Shown: positions 55,100 to 64,000 of the stretch, one piece after another
Layout of the letters: the number at the start of each line of letters is the position of its first letter
Numbering within the stretch: position 1 is the first letter of the stretch
Assembly (NCBI RefSeq): GCF_905404315.1
Contig: NC_066265.1
Span: 31,706,501-31,770,500 of the forward strand
Direction of reading: 5' to 3'
Length of the DNA: 64,000 bases
Origin: Leptidea sinapis
Taxonomy: Eukaryota > Arthropoda > Insecta > Lepidoptera > Pieridae
Position numbers and translations under genes: made by a program
Notes under the pieces: model-generated
The model's database searches: none
Told to the model about the DNA's origin: nothing
Seen by the model: only the letters and a program-made list of their open reading frames with translations

Positions 55100-55275
55100 A
55101 GTATTGTAAATATGTATAGTTATAAGATTTGTTTTGTTTGAATAATAAATATACTTACTTAAACATACTGTATATAAAAGGAACAAACATCTATATTCAT
55201 CATATAAATATTTGTACCTACCCGGATTCAAAACCGGGACCTCTAGCGCAGTAGGCAGGGCAAGTAATAATAAGG
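55100..55275 (-). mobile_element. Metulj-like SINE, minus strand
   Basis: On the minus strand: GCCCTGCCTACTGCGCTAGA, then the B box region CCCGGTTTTGAATCCGGG, then TATTTATATGATGAATATAG and ATGTTTGTTCC, a body matching 8693-8930. Confidence 0.65.
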
Positions 55276-55764
55276 ACAAACAAGTTCATCCCAAATCAGT
55301 ATAATATTAATACTAACAGGGCATAACAGGTATAACGGCAGACAATAAAAGGATTTAAAAAAAATAAACTTAATAAAATAATAATATCAGAAAAGCAGGA
55401 AAGTTGCAGCACCCACTGGAGAGATTCACTCAAGTAATATGAGAAACAAAAGAGATCTGTCAATATCGTAGTGAAACTGGCCTTTTCAAGTAATGTGATA
55501 GCAGTAATATTTAATACTACATACATACAATCACGATTGTGTCTGGGAGACAGAATGGTTTACCATACTCATTAACGTGGGTAACACTGAAAATGTTTAG
55601 AACTGGCCAGTTAGAAACATTACGAATGTAAACTTTTTTGAATTTCAACTTTATAACTCTTTGGTAACCTAATGTAGTATATTCACATTATTCACATTAG
55701 ACATTCATTTGTCATTTGTTTTTGTGAATTGGCGGCAAATCTAAAACTCTTGTTACACGTGAAA
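55276..55764. other. Noncoding DNA, left flank of decayed mariner
   Basis: No clear mariner terminal repeat was found here. The frame at 55296-55526 has no domain. Confidence 0.4.
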
Positions 55765-56500
55765 ATGAACCTAACGCGAGAAAATTTTCGGTCAATGATT
55801 TATTATGACTTTCGTTGTGGGCTTACTCAACAACAAAGCTATGATAGGCTACGATTAGCATTTCTTAATGAAGTCCCATCTCGTGCCACTATTTACAATT
55901 GGTTTAACGAGTTTAAACGTGGACGTAGCAATCTCAATGATGATCCGCGTGAGGGACGTCCTTTAACAGCGACTACTGAAGATAACATCAGTAATGTGCG
56001 ACGCATGATAGAGGAAGATAAGAGAGTGACCTATCAGCAGATACAGGCAAGCCTAGGCATTGGGTATGAGTCAAGTTCAAAAAATGGATTCCCCATATTT
56101 TAAGCGACAACCAGAAACACCTTCGCATCGACTGGTGTCGCCAAATTTTAGATAAGTTCAACGGCAGTGACTCAAATGCTGTATTTGACATCGTCACAGG
56201 TGATGAAAGCTGGATATATTGCTTCGAACCCGAAACCAAAAGACAATCAGCTCAGTGAGTGTTTCCTTTCGAGGATCGGCCAACTAAGGTAAAGAAAGGA
56301 AGAAGTCAAGGAAAAAAGATGATTGCTTCATTCTTTGGTCGGAAAGGTTTTTACATTTCGCGACAGTTGTGCTAGAACATGGAAGGACAGTTACTTCAGT
56401 CTGGTATGTCAATCGCTGTTTGCCTGTTGTCTTGGAAAAAATTCCAAGCAAGATGCCAATATACAACAAGATATTAATCTGCATTCAAAATCCTGAACTG
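55765..56500 (+). pseudogene. Mariner transposase, 5' two-thirds, decayed
   Basis: Starts MNLTRENFRSMIYYDFRCGL and continues with the paired-like domain: RATIYNWFNEFKRG, then DDPREGRPLTATT. The frame breaks near 56070. Downstream pieces match TPSHRL and the catalytic GDESWIYCFEPETKRQSAQ block at about 56200 (first catalytic Asp), followed by a stop. The HDN and SPDL catalytic blocks were not found, so the 3' part is deleted. It belongs to the mariner family proper (expected DD34D) and is clearly inactive. Confidence 0.88.
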
Positions 56501-56995
56501 TAGAACCACCGCATAATAGCGAAGCTTGATTGAGATTTACTTTACGTTTCTTTCATATTTAAATTTAAAAAAAAATCTCTGATCTGATGTCAATGTAGGC
56601 CTTACCGTTCTCAAACACTTCTTTCCGAATCTGCTCAATTTTGGACAGTCAATAAACTATCAAACATTCCCTCTACATGACCAAACCATCCAATCACTAC
56701 ATTTTGCCCCTCAACATAGTAGTATCATTGTAGTAGCATTGGCTGGAGCCTTTCTCATATTTAAGATATACAAATTAATATTTCTGTGGTGCTCACGCGG
56801 GCGACATGAATGACCGAGTAAAAATCGTAGGTTAAAAACTCAAATTCAGGATTCTGAAGGTTAAAAACTCTAGTTTTTCCCCCTTGTAGGAGGAAAAGGA
56901 AGTAAGAAAATATTGTATTATTGTGTGTGACTCTGTTTTAATTTTTCCGCTTATTGCTGTAACGCCTCGATCCTTAAACAGCTAAAAATAGGGAG
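56501..56995. other. Noncoding DNA, no gene seen
   Basis: Nothing recognised. Confidence 0.4.
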
Positions 56996-56999
56996 CAGT

Positions 57000-57250
57000 C
57001 CACGTCTATCCACTACATGTCTGCAGCGGATCATGAGATACTTTGGCCACATTGCACGACGCGGTGCTGGGAAAATTGAGGGGAAGAGACCAAGAGGCCG
57101 GAGCCCACGACGCTGGTCTGATCAAATATCCGAGCAGACTAACCAACCCATCAGCATCGCACTCCACCATGCGACAGACCGAAACAGATCCATCCTCCAG
57201 GAAAGCTGTAGACGAACTTAAGCGGAGTCACGATCCTCAGCAATGAGGGA
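57000..57250 (+). pseudogene. LINE reverse-transcriptase C-terminal fragment
   Basis: It encodes MRYFGHIARR, GKIEGKRPRGRSPRRWSDQI and then disrupted frames. The pattern FGHI-R...G-RPRGR-P-RW-DQI is typical of the C-terminal domain of endonuclease-reverse transcriptases of lepidopteran RTE-like LINEs. All upstream domains are absent. Confidence 0.75.
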
Positions 57251-57879
57251 ACGACTGTGAAGAAGATAGCTGTAATTGTATACTTGGCTTCTGTTTGCGA
57301 CCTGTATGATTAATCATCATAGATTAATCTACCTGTTTCAATTAATCGAGCACTTAGAAAAACAATATCAAAGACAGTTAATGATCTTATTTGAAAAAAA
57401 TTTGATTTAGGTTTAAAAACCAACGAGAAAACAGTCGAAAACGATTATATATAAGAATTGTTAAACTAATAAATAAACTCGCAAACCTACATAAAATGAA
57501 TGTGATGTCTGGATTAGGAAAGCTAGCTATATACTGTATGAAATGAATAGTAATTTTCAAAATGCTTTCTAAAGTTTAAATTTAATCTTGTCTGCTGTCT
57601 AGACGTCTGGGTTTAGAATACAGATTACGTCTATTTATTATAACTAACAGCGATCCGACTTATATACTTAAGCGATTTAACACATGAGTAGTAATAGCAT
57701 GGTACTTATAGAACAACTAAGTTGTTTTATTTTGTTATTTATTATGTCTGATTAATTCAGGTAATGTACATTTTGTGCGACTGTGAAATATTAATTTTTG
57801 AAGGTATTGAAAGAAATTGTAGCCAGAACTTATAATGTATATATACAATACATATATAAAATGTCTAAAGTAGATCTCT
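57251..57879. other. Noncoding DNA, no gene seen
   Basis: Nothing recognised. Confidence 0.45.
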
Positions 57880-58195
57880 CTTTTTTGTGAAAATAAGGGA
57901 TGAGACGAGCAGGACGTTCAGCTGATGGTAATTGAAACGCCCTACACATTACAACGTAGTGCCGCTCAGGATTCTTGAAATACCCAAAAATTCTGAGCGT
58001 CAGTACAATTGCGCTTGTCAACCTTGAGACTTGAGATGTTAAGTCTCATATGTCCAGTAATTTCACTAGCTACGTCGCCCTTCAGACCGAAACACAGTAA
58101 TGTTTACACATTAATGCTTCACGGCAGAAATAGGCGCCGTTGTGGTACCCATAATCTAGCCGGCATCCTGTGCAAAGTAGCATCCCACTTGTAAT
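57880..58195 (+). repeat. 300-bp dispersed repeat, copy D
   Basis: Runs from TTTTGTGAAAATAAGGGATG to GTGCAAAGTAGCATCCCA. Nearly full length with scattered substitutions. Confidence 0.85.
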
Positions 58196-58979
58196 GCAAG
58201 CCTTTTTTGTATGTCTGGCCACGAATCTCCGAATTTATGCACTGTTTCGAAGGAAAATTTAGTCAGAGACTAAATTTCCTAAAGTCTAAAGCTGATCATA
58301 ATTTTTAATTGAAAGAGTTCAGTTCTGAGCTAGACAAGAGCTAGTCTAGCTCAGGTCAGCTACGACAGTTTCTTGAAAAACTTTGGCTGACGTGTTAACT
58401 CCTTTTTGACAAAAATGTAGGAAGCTGGTTAGTTTGAAAACACTTGATGATTTTTGGAGCGTCTGCTTTGGGTCTGACGTCACAAAAAGTGATTATAATG
58501 GCGACCTAACCCAATGCCAACGCGCGATCATAACGCCAGTTGGACCGTCTGCTTTTTCGTCCTCTTACTCCTTTAAATAAACAATATTTAATAAATGTAA
58601 ATAATAAACTACGACTATCGTACATAGTTTAATGTACATTGCGTGTTTAAAAGTATTATAGTTTGTTTAAAAGGTCAAGCTAGACGCAATCAATTACGTT
58701 TTATTAGCGGTAATTGTGCGAGTTAACGAATGTGGTATGATTCTGGCGTGTCAATATGACTCTAAATTTATCTAGATAGATGTGCTTATTTCTGGTGAAT
58801 TGAGTTGATTTAAAACTGACATTGCTAAATAATACTATTTCTTTACTGTAAAAATATTGGTAGCGTACCTATTGTTAAAAAATATTTCGAATACCTACTC
58901 GAAGAAACACCCGAAAATTAAACACTCTCAAAGATACTAATAAGAATTCCGAGAGTCGTTGTTCTGGAAATAATAAATA
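58196..58979. other. Noncoding DNA, no gene seen
   Basis: GAGCTAGACAAGAGCTAGTC (58326) is a local inverted repeat. TGACGTCA occurs near 58487. No gene recognised. Confidence 0.4.
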
Positions 58980-59235
58980 AAATATTTTTTATTAAATTTG
59001 TTTATTATTATGTTGATAATGAATTTGTTTCACAGCAGAACTGGAAATATGTCCCTACTAAACAAACAATCGACATAAAAATAATTATGGGTCCCAAAAC
59101 GAAATAAAAACTATCCTACTCTCAAGTTGGACTAAACTGCACTCCATGGAATAATCCCCTTTAAAATCCGTTCATTAGTTTAGGGCTTCAATGGAAACAA
59201 ACATCAGGACACTGGATTTATATAATATATTAAGA
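58980..59235 (+). repeat. Dispersed repeat related to 17265-18010
   Basis: AATTTGTTTCACAGCAGAAC, CTCAAGTTGGACTAAACTGC, ACTCCATGGAATAATCCCCT and ATAATATATTAAGATT follow the same order as the units near 17400-17680. The start is truncated. Confidence 0.6.
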
Positions 59236-59702
59236 TTTACTTTTTAACTACCTCAGTAAGTCCAACGTTGGCGTTATCATCACCTTACATAGACCAAAGG
59301 TGTTAATTCAATACAGTGGCAGTGAGTTTCAGGCATTTCATTAAAGCTCAATTTTCACTCAAGTTCTTCAAATTATTTTACATCTATGTTCTCAAAGATA
59401 TTTTACCGATCTGTTGGCGAAAGATGTTTTAGAACAATTATGACGTAGTTTTTTTGTGTTATTAACAGAAATACATACTATACATAACTATAATATGTAC
59501 ACAAAAGTACAAAATTTTCCATTTCATTTGTAAAGAAAGTATGCGGGCTTTATATAAGAGAAACAATAGAAGTTTTAATAGTTAAGATGAAAATGAATAA
59601 GTAAAGCATAAATTAAAACTGTTACTGATTAGGAAAATACAATGATTGCAACATACTGAGGTTATTAATGGTCACGACGTCGAGATAAACTCTTTCGAGG
59701 CT
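59236..59702. other. Noncoding DNA, no gene seen
   Basis: Nothing recognised. Confidence 0.45.
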
Positions 59703-60142
59703 AAAGGCGGGGATACACATGCCAGTAAATCGGGAAACTAGCTGGCATGAAAGTTAATGGCATTTACGAGTAACTAGCACAACTGGCATGCAAGTTGTGC
59801 CTTGCATGCCAGTAATACCATTGCATATACACAGGACAGTTCGTGAGAGAACTCGTACCTATATGCGCGCTAAAAAGGGTTAACAATCAAAGTGAATTAA
59901 ACAAAATCAACAAGTCAGCTACTGACATGCCCGTATCTGTCGCGTCTGATCACACGTGCCAGTTTGGCAAACCCCTAGTCCCCTACCTCAGCATGCAAGT
60001 AAATCAAATGTTTTGCTAGCTACATGTGTGCCAGTTACAGGCATGCTAGAGAGGAGAGAAATACACATTACAATAGCTGGCACGTGCCAGGAGCTGATAT
60101 GCTAGTGTGCAAGCTACGCGCATGTGTATCCCCAGCTTAATG
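59703..60142. mobile_element. Foldback element with repeated GCATGCCAG-type motifs
   Basis: The ends are inverted (GGCGGGGATACACATG and CATGTGTATCCCCAGC). The interior holds at least nine direct and inverted variants of GCATGCCAG or GCACGTGCCAG. They cluster in the outer 170 bp of each side, leaving a roughly 80-bp centre nearly free of them. This is the layout of transposase-binding subterminal repeats in hAT-like non-autonomous elements. Noncoding; the superfamily is inferred. Confidence 0.7.
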
Positions 60143-60619
60143 CTCTGAAGAAATTGTCACTAGCGCATAGACTACGGACCTATCCAAGCGTTTAAAACGA
60201 CATCAAAATGGGGCACGACCATTAACCAACAAAATACTAAGAACAAGATCCCTTTTGTAAGTTTTGTAGAAGAAACTAATGACATTAAGTAATGGTAATA
60301 CTACACCTAAGTCTGATGACGTTGCAGACAAAAATACCACAAAGCCACAAAGATACAAAGAACATTGAGTATTTCTTATAAGACTTAGCAAACATCGCCC
60401 GAGACATTATATGGAACAGTTTGCATAGCGCGATACGGCGATAAGTCTGCCTGCTGAGTAATTATATCCACATCAAGGTATTCACTGTTCATTCGATTCG
60501 GCCAATTGGTTTATATTTAGGAGCTGCGAGTCGAGCAAATGGACAAAAAGGTCACGTTGTACGCTGATTAACATTGCGACCTCGACAATTTGTTACTTAT
60601 AAGTGGTCACTAGTAGGAT
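60143..60619. other. Noncoding DNA, no gene seen
   Basis: Nothing recognised. Confidence 0.45.
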
Positions 60620-60900
60620 TAAATATACAAGCGGGATTCAAACCCGCGCTATCCTAGCGCTCGTATCAACTAAGCCAACCATCCCGATGACGCAACATCT
60701 CAACTCAATTTCCTAATATTTAAATATTGGGTTCAGCAGGTAATCAACTGTAAATTATGCTAAGATTTATGGATCATGCGTCAATTAGGACGGTTGGCTT
60801 CTTTGGAAAGAGCGCTGGGGCGTATCCCGAGAGGCGCGGTTTCGATTCGCGCATTGTTCATAAGTTTTGGTGCAAATTTAATTTGTATACCATAACCTCG
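60620..60900. mobile_element. SINE-like element with tRNA-like modules at both ends, copy 4
   Basis: The left module (minus strand, 60690-60635) has an A-box-like TTGGCTTAGTTGATACGAGC and a T-arm GCGGGTTTGAATCCCGC. The right module (plus, about 60793-60866) has TTGGCTTCTTTGG, AGAGCGCTGG and the T-arm GCGCGGTTTCGATTCGCGC. Between them lies the family core (ACATCTCAACTCAATTTCCT, AGCAGGTAATCAACTGTAAA). The two T-arms point outward. This is the most symmetrical copy in the window. Confidence 0.75.
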
Positions 60901-61131
60901 GTTCTTAGGTTCTCTACTTTTAGAATTGAGTCACTATTAATGAAGACGATATGTGAGGACATCGGCTGTAACGATATTATCGGTGAGTCATAATGGCTAC
61001 CTACCAGAATTTAGCACGCAGTAATTACTAACAAGAACATTTACTTCAACTCTATTAAGATAACAGTAAAACAAAGCGATAAGATTGACTAATGTCGTTA
61101 TTTTTCTCAAGTCAAGACCATTCTTCACCAG
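60901..61131. other. Noncoding DNA
   Basis: Nothing recognised. Confidence 0.45.
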
Positions 61132-61437
61132 TGGGAGGGCTCCTTTGCACAGGATACCGGCTAGATTATGGGTACCACAACAGCGCCTATTTCTGCCGTG
61201 AAGAAGTAATGAGTTACCATTATTGTGTTTCGGTCTGAAGGGCACTGTAGCAAGCGAAATTAATGGGCAAATGAGACTTAGCATCTTATGTCTCAAGGTG
61301 ACGAGTGCAGTTGTAGTGCCGTTCAAATTTTTTTGGGTTTTTCAAGAATCCTGAGCGGCACTACATTGTAATGAGCAGGGCGTATCAATTACCATCAGAT
61401 GAAGGTCCTGCTCGTCGCATCTCTTATTTTCATAAAA
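61132..61437 (-). repeat. 300-bp dispersed repeat, copy E
   Basis: Full-length minus-strand copy: starts GGGAGGGCTCCTTTGCACAG and ends GCATCTCTTATTTTCATAAA. Confidence 0.85.
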
Positions 61438-61439
61438 AA

Positions 61440-61610
61440 TAATAAAAATATGCCAGTATTAATTTGTTTCGGTTTCAAGGGCGCCAGAAAAAAGACAAAT
61501 GCGATGCCGCTCAAAACTGTATCAATTGTGTGTCCAATCAATAATTCTTGTGAGTGGTGCCACCAGGTGAGAGTCCTGCTCACCTCGTCAGTTTATCTCA
61601 ATAAAATATT
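61440..61610 (-). repeat. 300-bp dispersed repeat, diverged fragment
   Basis: TGTTTCGGTTTCAAGGGCGC, ATGCCGCTCAAAACTGTATC and GAGAGTCCTGCTCACCTCGT follow the family order with deletions, directly next to copy E. Confidence 0.6.
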
Positions 61611-61689
61611 TGATTCCTTAACATGAATTTGAATTCCCGAAACCGTGACATATTTCTAAATTATATTGTAAAACTATATTGTAAGTATA

Positions 61690-61835
61690 ATATACAATCA
61701 TCATATCAGCTCGAAGACAACCATTGCTGGACAAGGGCCTCCCCAAAGATCGCCATGACGATCGGTCCTACGCTGCCCTCATCTGACGTATTCCGGCGAT
61801 CGTAGTCCATCTTGTGGGGCCTACCAACACTTCAT
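61690..61835 (-). repeat. RTE-like LINE 3'-end fragment
   Basis: On the minus strand it reads the C-terminal coding end and 3' end of an RTE-like element (GGCCTTGTCCAGCAATGGTT, TCGAGCTGATATGATGAT). It parallels 44830-45060 in opposite orientation. Confidence 0.6.
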
Positions 61836-62348
61836 CTTCCGGTACGTGGTCAACATTCGAAGAATTTACTGCGCCAACGGCCATCTGTCTGTCGAGCTAT
61901 ATGCCCAATAACACAATAACAATAATTCTTAGAATTTTATATCAATATATAATCAGGCATCCTTTAAGGATAATGACTACTTTGTTCTCTGATAAGAGGG
62001 TTATTAATTTAGAGTACCACTTGAGTTTATTATAAAAGGCGGAACGTTCAAAGGCCCACTTAAATAGTCTTTAGTTTAAATTATATTTTGAGTTTTCAGT
62101 TACCCCTTTTAAATTTTTGTTAGGACAGTGACAACAATAGATACGTATAAATAAATAATTTTTACAAACAATTATCAATATTTTTAGTGAAACAGTTCAT
62201 TGAATACGAATCCGTTCAAGTTATTGAAAGGGAAGGATAAAATAATAAAAATCTTTACACTAAAAATATTTGACTATTTGAACTATTTTGTCATCTAGAC
62301 TTACATCATACTGAATAAGAGTCGCTACAAGCCTGAGAGGTCACGTTA
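61836..62348. other. Noncoding DNA, no gene seen
   Basis: Nothing recognised. Confidence 0.45.
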
Positions 62349-62360
62349 CAGTTGTAACAA
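62349..62360 (+). repeat. Target-site duplication, left (12 bp)
   Basis: CAGTTGTAACAA is repeated exactly at 62643-62654, bracketing the SINE-like element. Confidence 0.8.
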
Positions 62361-62642
62361 ATAAAATTGGAAAACAGAATTTTATGAACGTACGGACGGA
62401 CTCGAACCCACGACCACTCGCGTTCCGTGCGAGTGCTCTTCCAACTTAGCTAACCATTCGAGTGACGTATCGTCATAAAATCTTGTATGCTTAGTTCAAC
62501 TCTCAGTTTGTGGCTTCATCTACAGGATCTACTTTACAGTTGATAACCTACTCAACCCCAGTGTTTCAAAATTTTGTTTTCAAATTTTATTTGTGTAATT
62601 ATCCAAGTGAGGGTTATCACTTTAAAAACATAACAAATTGTT
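62361..62642 (-). mobile_element. SINE-like element with tRNA-like module, copy 5
   Basis: On the minus strand: AAAGTGATAACCCTCACTTG, the tail block in inverted form, the core (GGGGTTGAGTAGGTTATCAA, AAGTAGATCCTGTAGATGAA), then a tRNA-like head. The head has TTAGCTAAGTTGGAAGAGC, a CTCGC/GCGAG stem and the T-arm GTGGGTTCGAGTCC, followed by the tail CATAAAATTCTGTTTTCCAA. Only one tRNA module remains. Exact 12-bp flanking duplications show that it was inserted as a unit. Confidence 0.8.
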
Positions 62643-62654
62643 CAGTTGTAACAA

Positions 62655-64000
62655 GAACCAGAATGACCCACCTGGCAATTTTTTTCTGCCACTCCATCTG
62701 TTTCTCTGTTTACTACTAACCCTCTTCCTCTTTCAACTTCTTTATTGTCTTTTCTATTATTACCCGGTTAGTTCATGTCTTATCTACTATCTTTCGTAGT
62801 TCATCTGGCCATCTTCTGTATTGTTCTATTAGGTTTATTTTTTAGGTTTCTAGCACCATGTTTGTATTAATAAATCATGAGTGACTTTTGTTATTCTTGT
62901 TGACACGTAAATTGCAATCGTACGCATATCTGGTAGAGAATGGAATTGTTTGTGCATTAATTTTGGTTTTTCTATCAAACTGTGGCTTTACTTTGGGCAA
63001 CGGCAAAATACAAACGAATTATGTTTTACTGGATCCTCTCGCAGTTTCATAGCGTGATTATAGAAGAAACTGAGTTCAGAGAAGAATGAAACACATTTGT
63101 AAATACAAAATTCCTCCAGTTAGTTATTTGTAGTAGTGACTCCGTACCATCAGGTAATAGTTACTTGTCTTTGATTTAAAAAAAACATAACAACAGAAGC
63201 ACCGTTAGTCCATTTCAAATATTAATTGTTACTACAGCGTATAAGAATTAAGTTTTAAAAAATTTTTATGACAGGTAGCTTTATAAAGGGCTTATAAAAT
63301 TTAATATAGGGTGAGTGACCTCTCTTGGCGTCGACCTACTTCACTCAATCTACAGACGTGTTTAATTAGATTTCCTACACTTGAGCTTGCAGTTTTAAAC
63401 GGTTTTAATTTTGCATTTTATATAACCTCAAACTCTCAATTACTTAAGTGTCACATAAAATAATTATTACGTTAATGTTGAGGTTCATGTATATTGTTAT
63501 TTATGTTGATTTTTGACATTTTATTTTACCTCTAAATAAAATGATAATTCTAAAAATAAAACCATTAATGGTTTTTTACTTGAACATTGATTATTGTATA
63601 ATGGGGCTGGTTTTCAATTACTCCAGTTAACAATTATCATAGCGGAGCTAACTATGTCAAGGTTACAGTTATTTCATTCATCACATAATATTTAAATTTT
63701 AATATTCTAAGTATAATATTAACATATTTATCAAGTTTCGAACGAAACTCAGACAGGCCAACGAACCTTCGTTCAATGATGAAAAGGTCGTATAGAGTGA
63801 ATGCAGAATTTTTAATTAACATGTACCTAATGCTCGATTTAAAAATCCACCAGCAGCAATTCAAAATGAAAAAGTTCACAGGTTTTTAAGTTTCATTTTT
63901 TCGACAGCGTTTTAAAATTTAAGGGCTAACGTCCCTTTGACACTACGGTGGACACCCCGAAGCTGCGAAGGCAGACGCATTGCAACAGACCAGTGTTTTT
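62655..64000. other. Noncoding DNA, no gene seen
   Basis: AT-rich. The frames at 62510-62719 (plus) and 63652-63879 (minus) have no domain. No repeat shared with the rest of the window was recognised. Confidence 0.45.

Overview
This is eukaryotic DNA, almost certainly from a butterfly or moth (Lepidoptera). The base composition is AT-rich, genes carry introns, and nearly every repeat looks like an insect or lepidopteran type: a Metulj-like tRNA SINE, jockey-like and RTE-like LINE debris, Tc1/mariner elements, a Ty3/gypsy LTR element with a tRNA-Leu primer site, and many small TIR elements. Family names come from recalled hallmarks, not from a search. There are no bacterial operons, CRISPR arrays or rRNA genes.

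Host genes are few. (1) A complete, uninterrupted 476-codon ERO1-like thiol oxidase gene lies on the minus strand at 24416-25846. (2) Four consecutive 3' exons of a tetraspanin (CD63/Tsp42E-like) lie on the minus strand between 41600 and 47925, all phase 0 with clean GT/AG borders; the first coding exon was not found. (3) A probable orphan terminal exon of an unidentified minus-strand gene lies at 9872-9983.

Layout. 1-12 kb: mostly AT-rich intergenic DNA with two copies of one MITE, a 22-bp tandem array carrying four CACGTG E-boxes, a LINE fragment, a SINE and long hairpins. 12-22 kb: a SINE-like element with tRNA-like ends, a TTAA-flanked MITE, a structurally complete 2.4-kb DD41D Tc1/mariner element with 422-bp TIRs, and a 2.9-kb jockey-like LINE inserted inside the tRNA-like end of another SINE-like copy. 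22-27 kb: the ERO1 gene and flanks. 27-33 kb: a full 6040-bp Ty3/gypsy element whose two 622-bp LTRs differ at only 7 positions although gag and pol are broken. 33-39 kb: LINE fragments. 39-51 kb: the tetraspanin gene, with introns full of repeats. 51-64 kb: a decayed Tc1 element, a decayed mariner, several copies of a 300-bp dispersed repeat, a foldback element with many GCATGCCAG-type motifs, and more tRNA-ended repeats.

The host genes do not form a pathway: ERO1 acts in oxidative folding in the ER and the tetraspanin in membranes. The window is mainly a record of nested transposition. Its most unusual themes are tRNA-like or Pol III box-like modules in unexpected places: in the LTRs of the gypsy element, at both inverted ends of a SINE-like family, and in the TIRs of a foldback MITE. 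No wholly new cellular system was identified with confidence.
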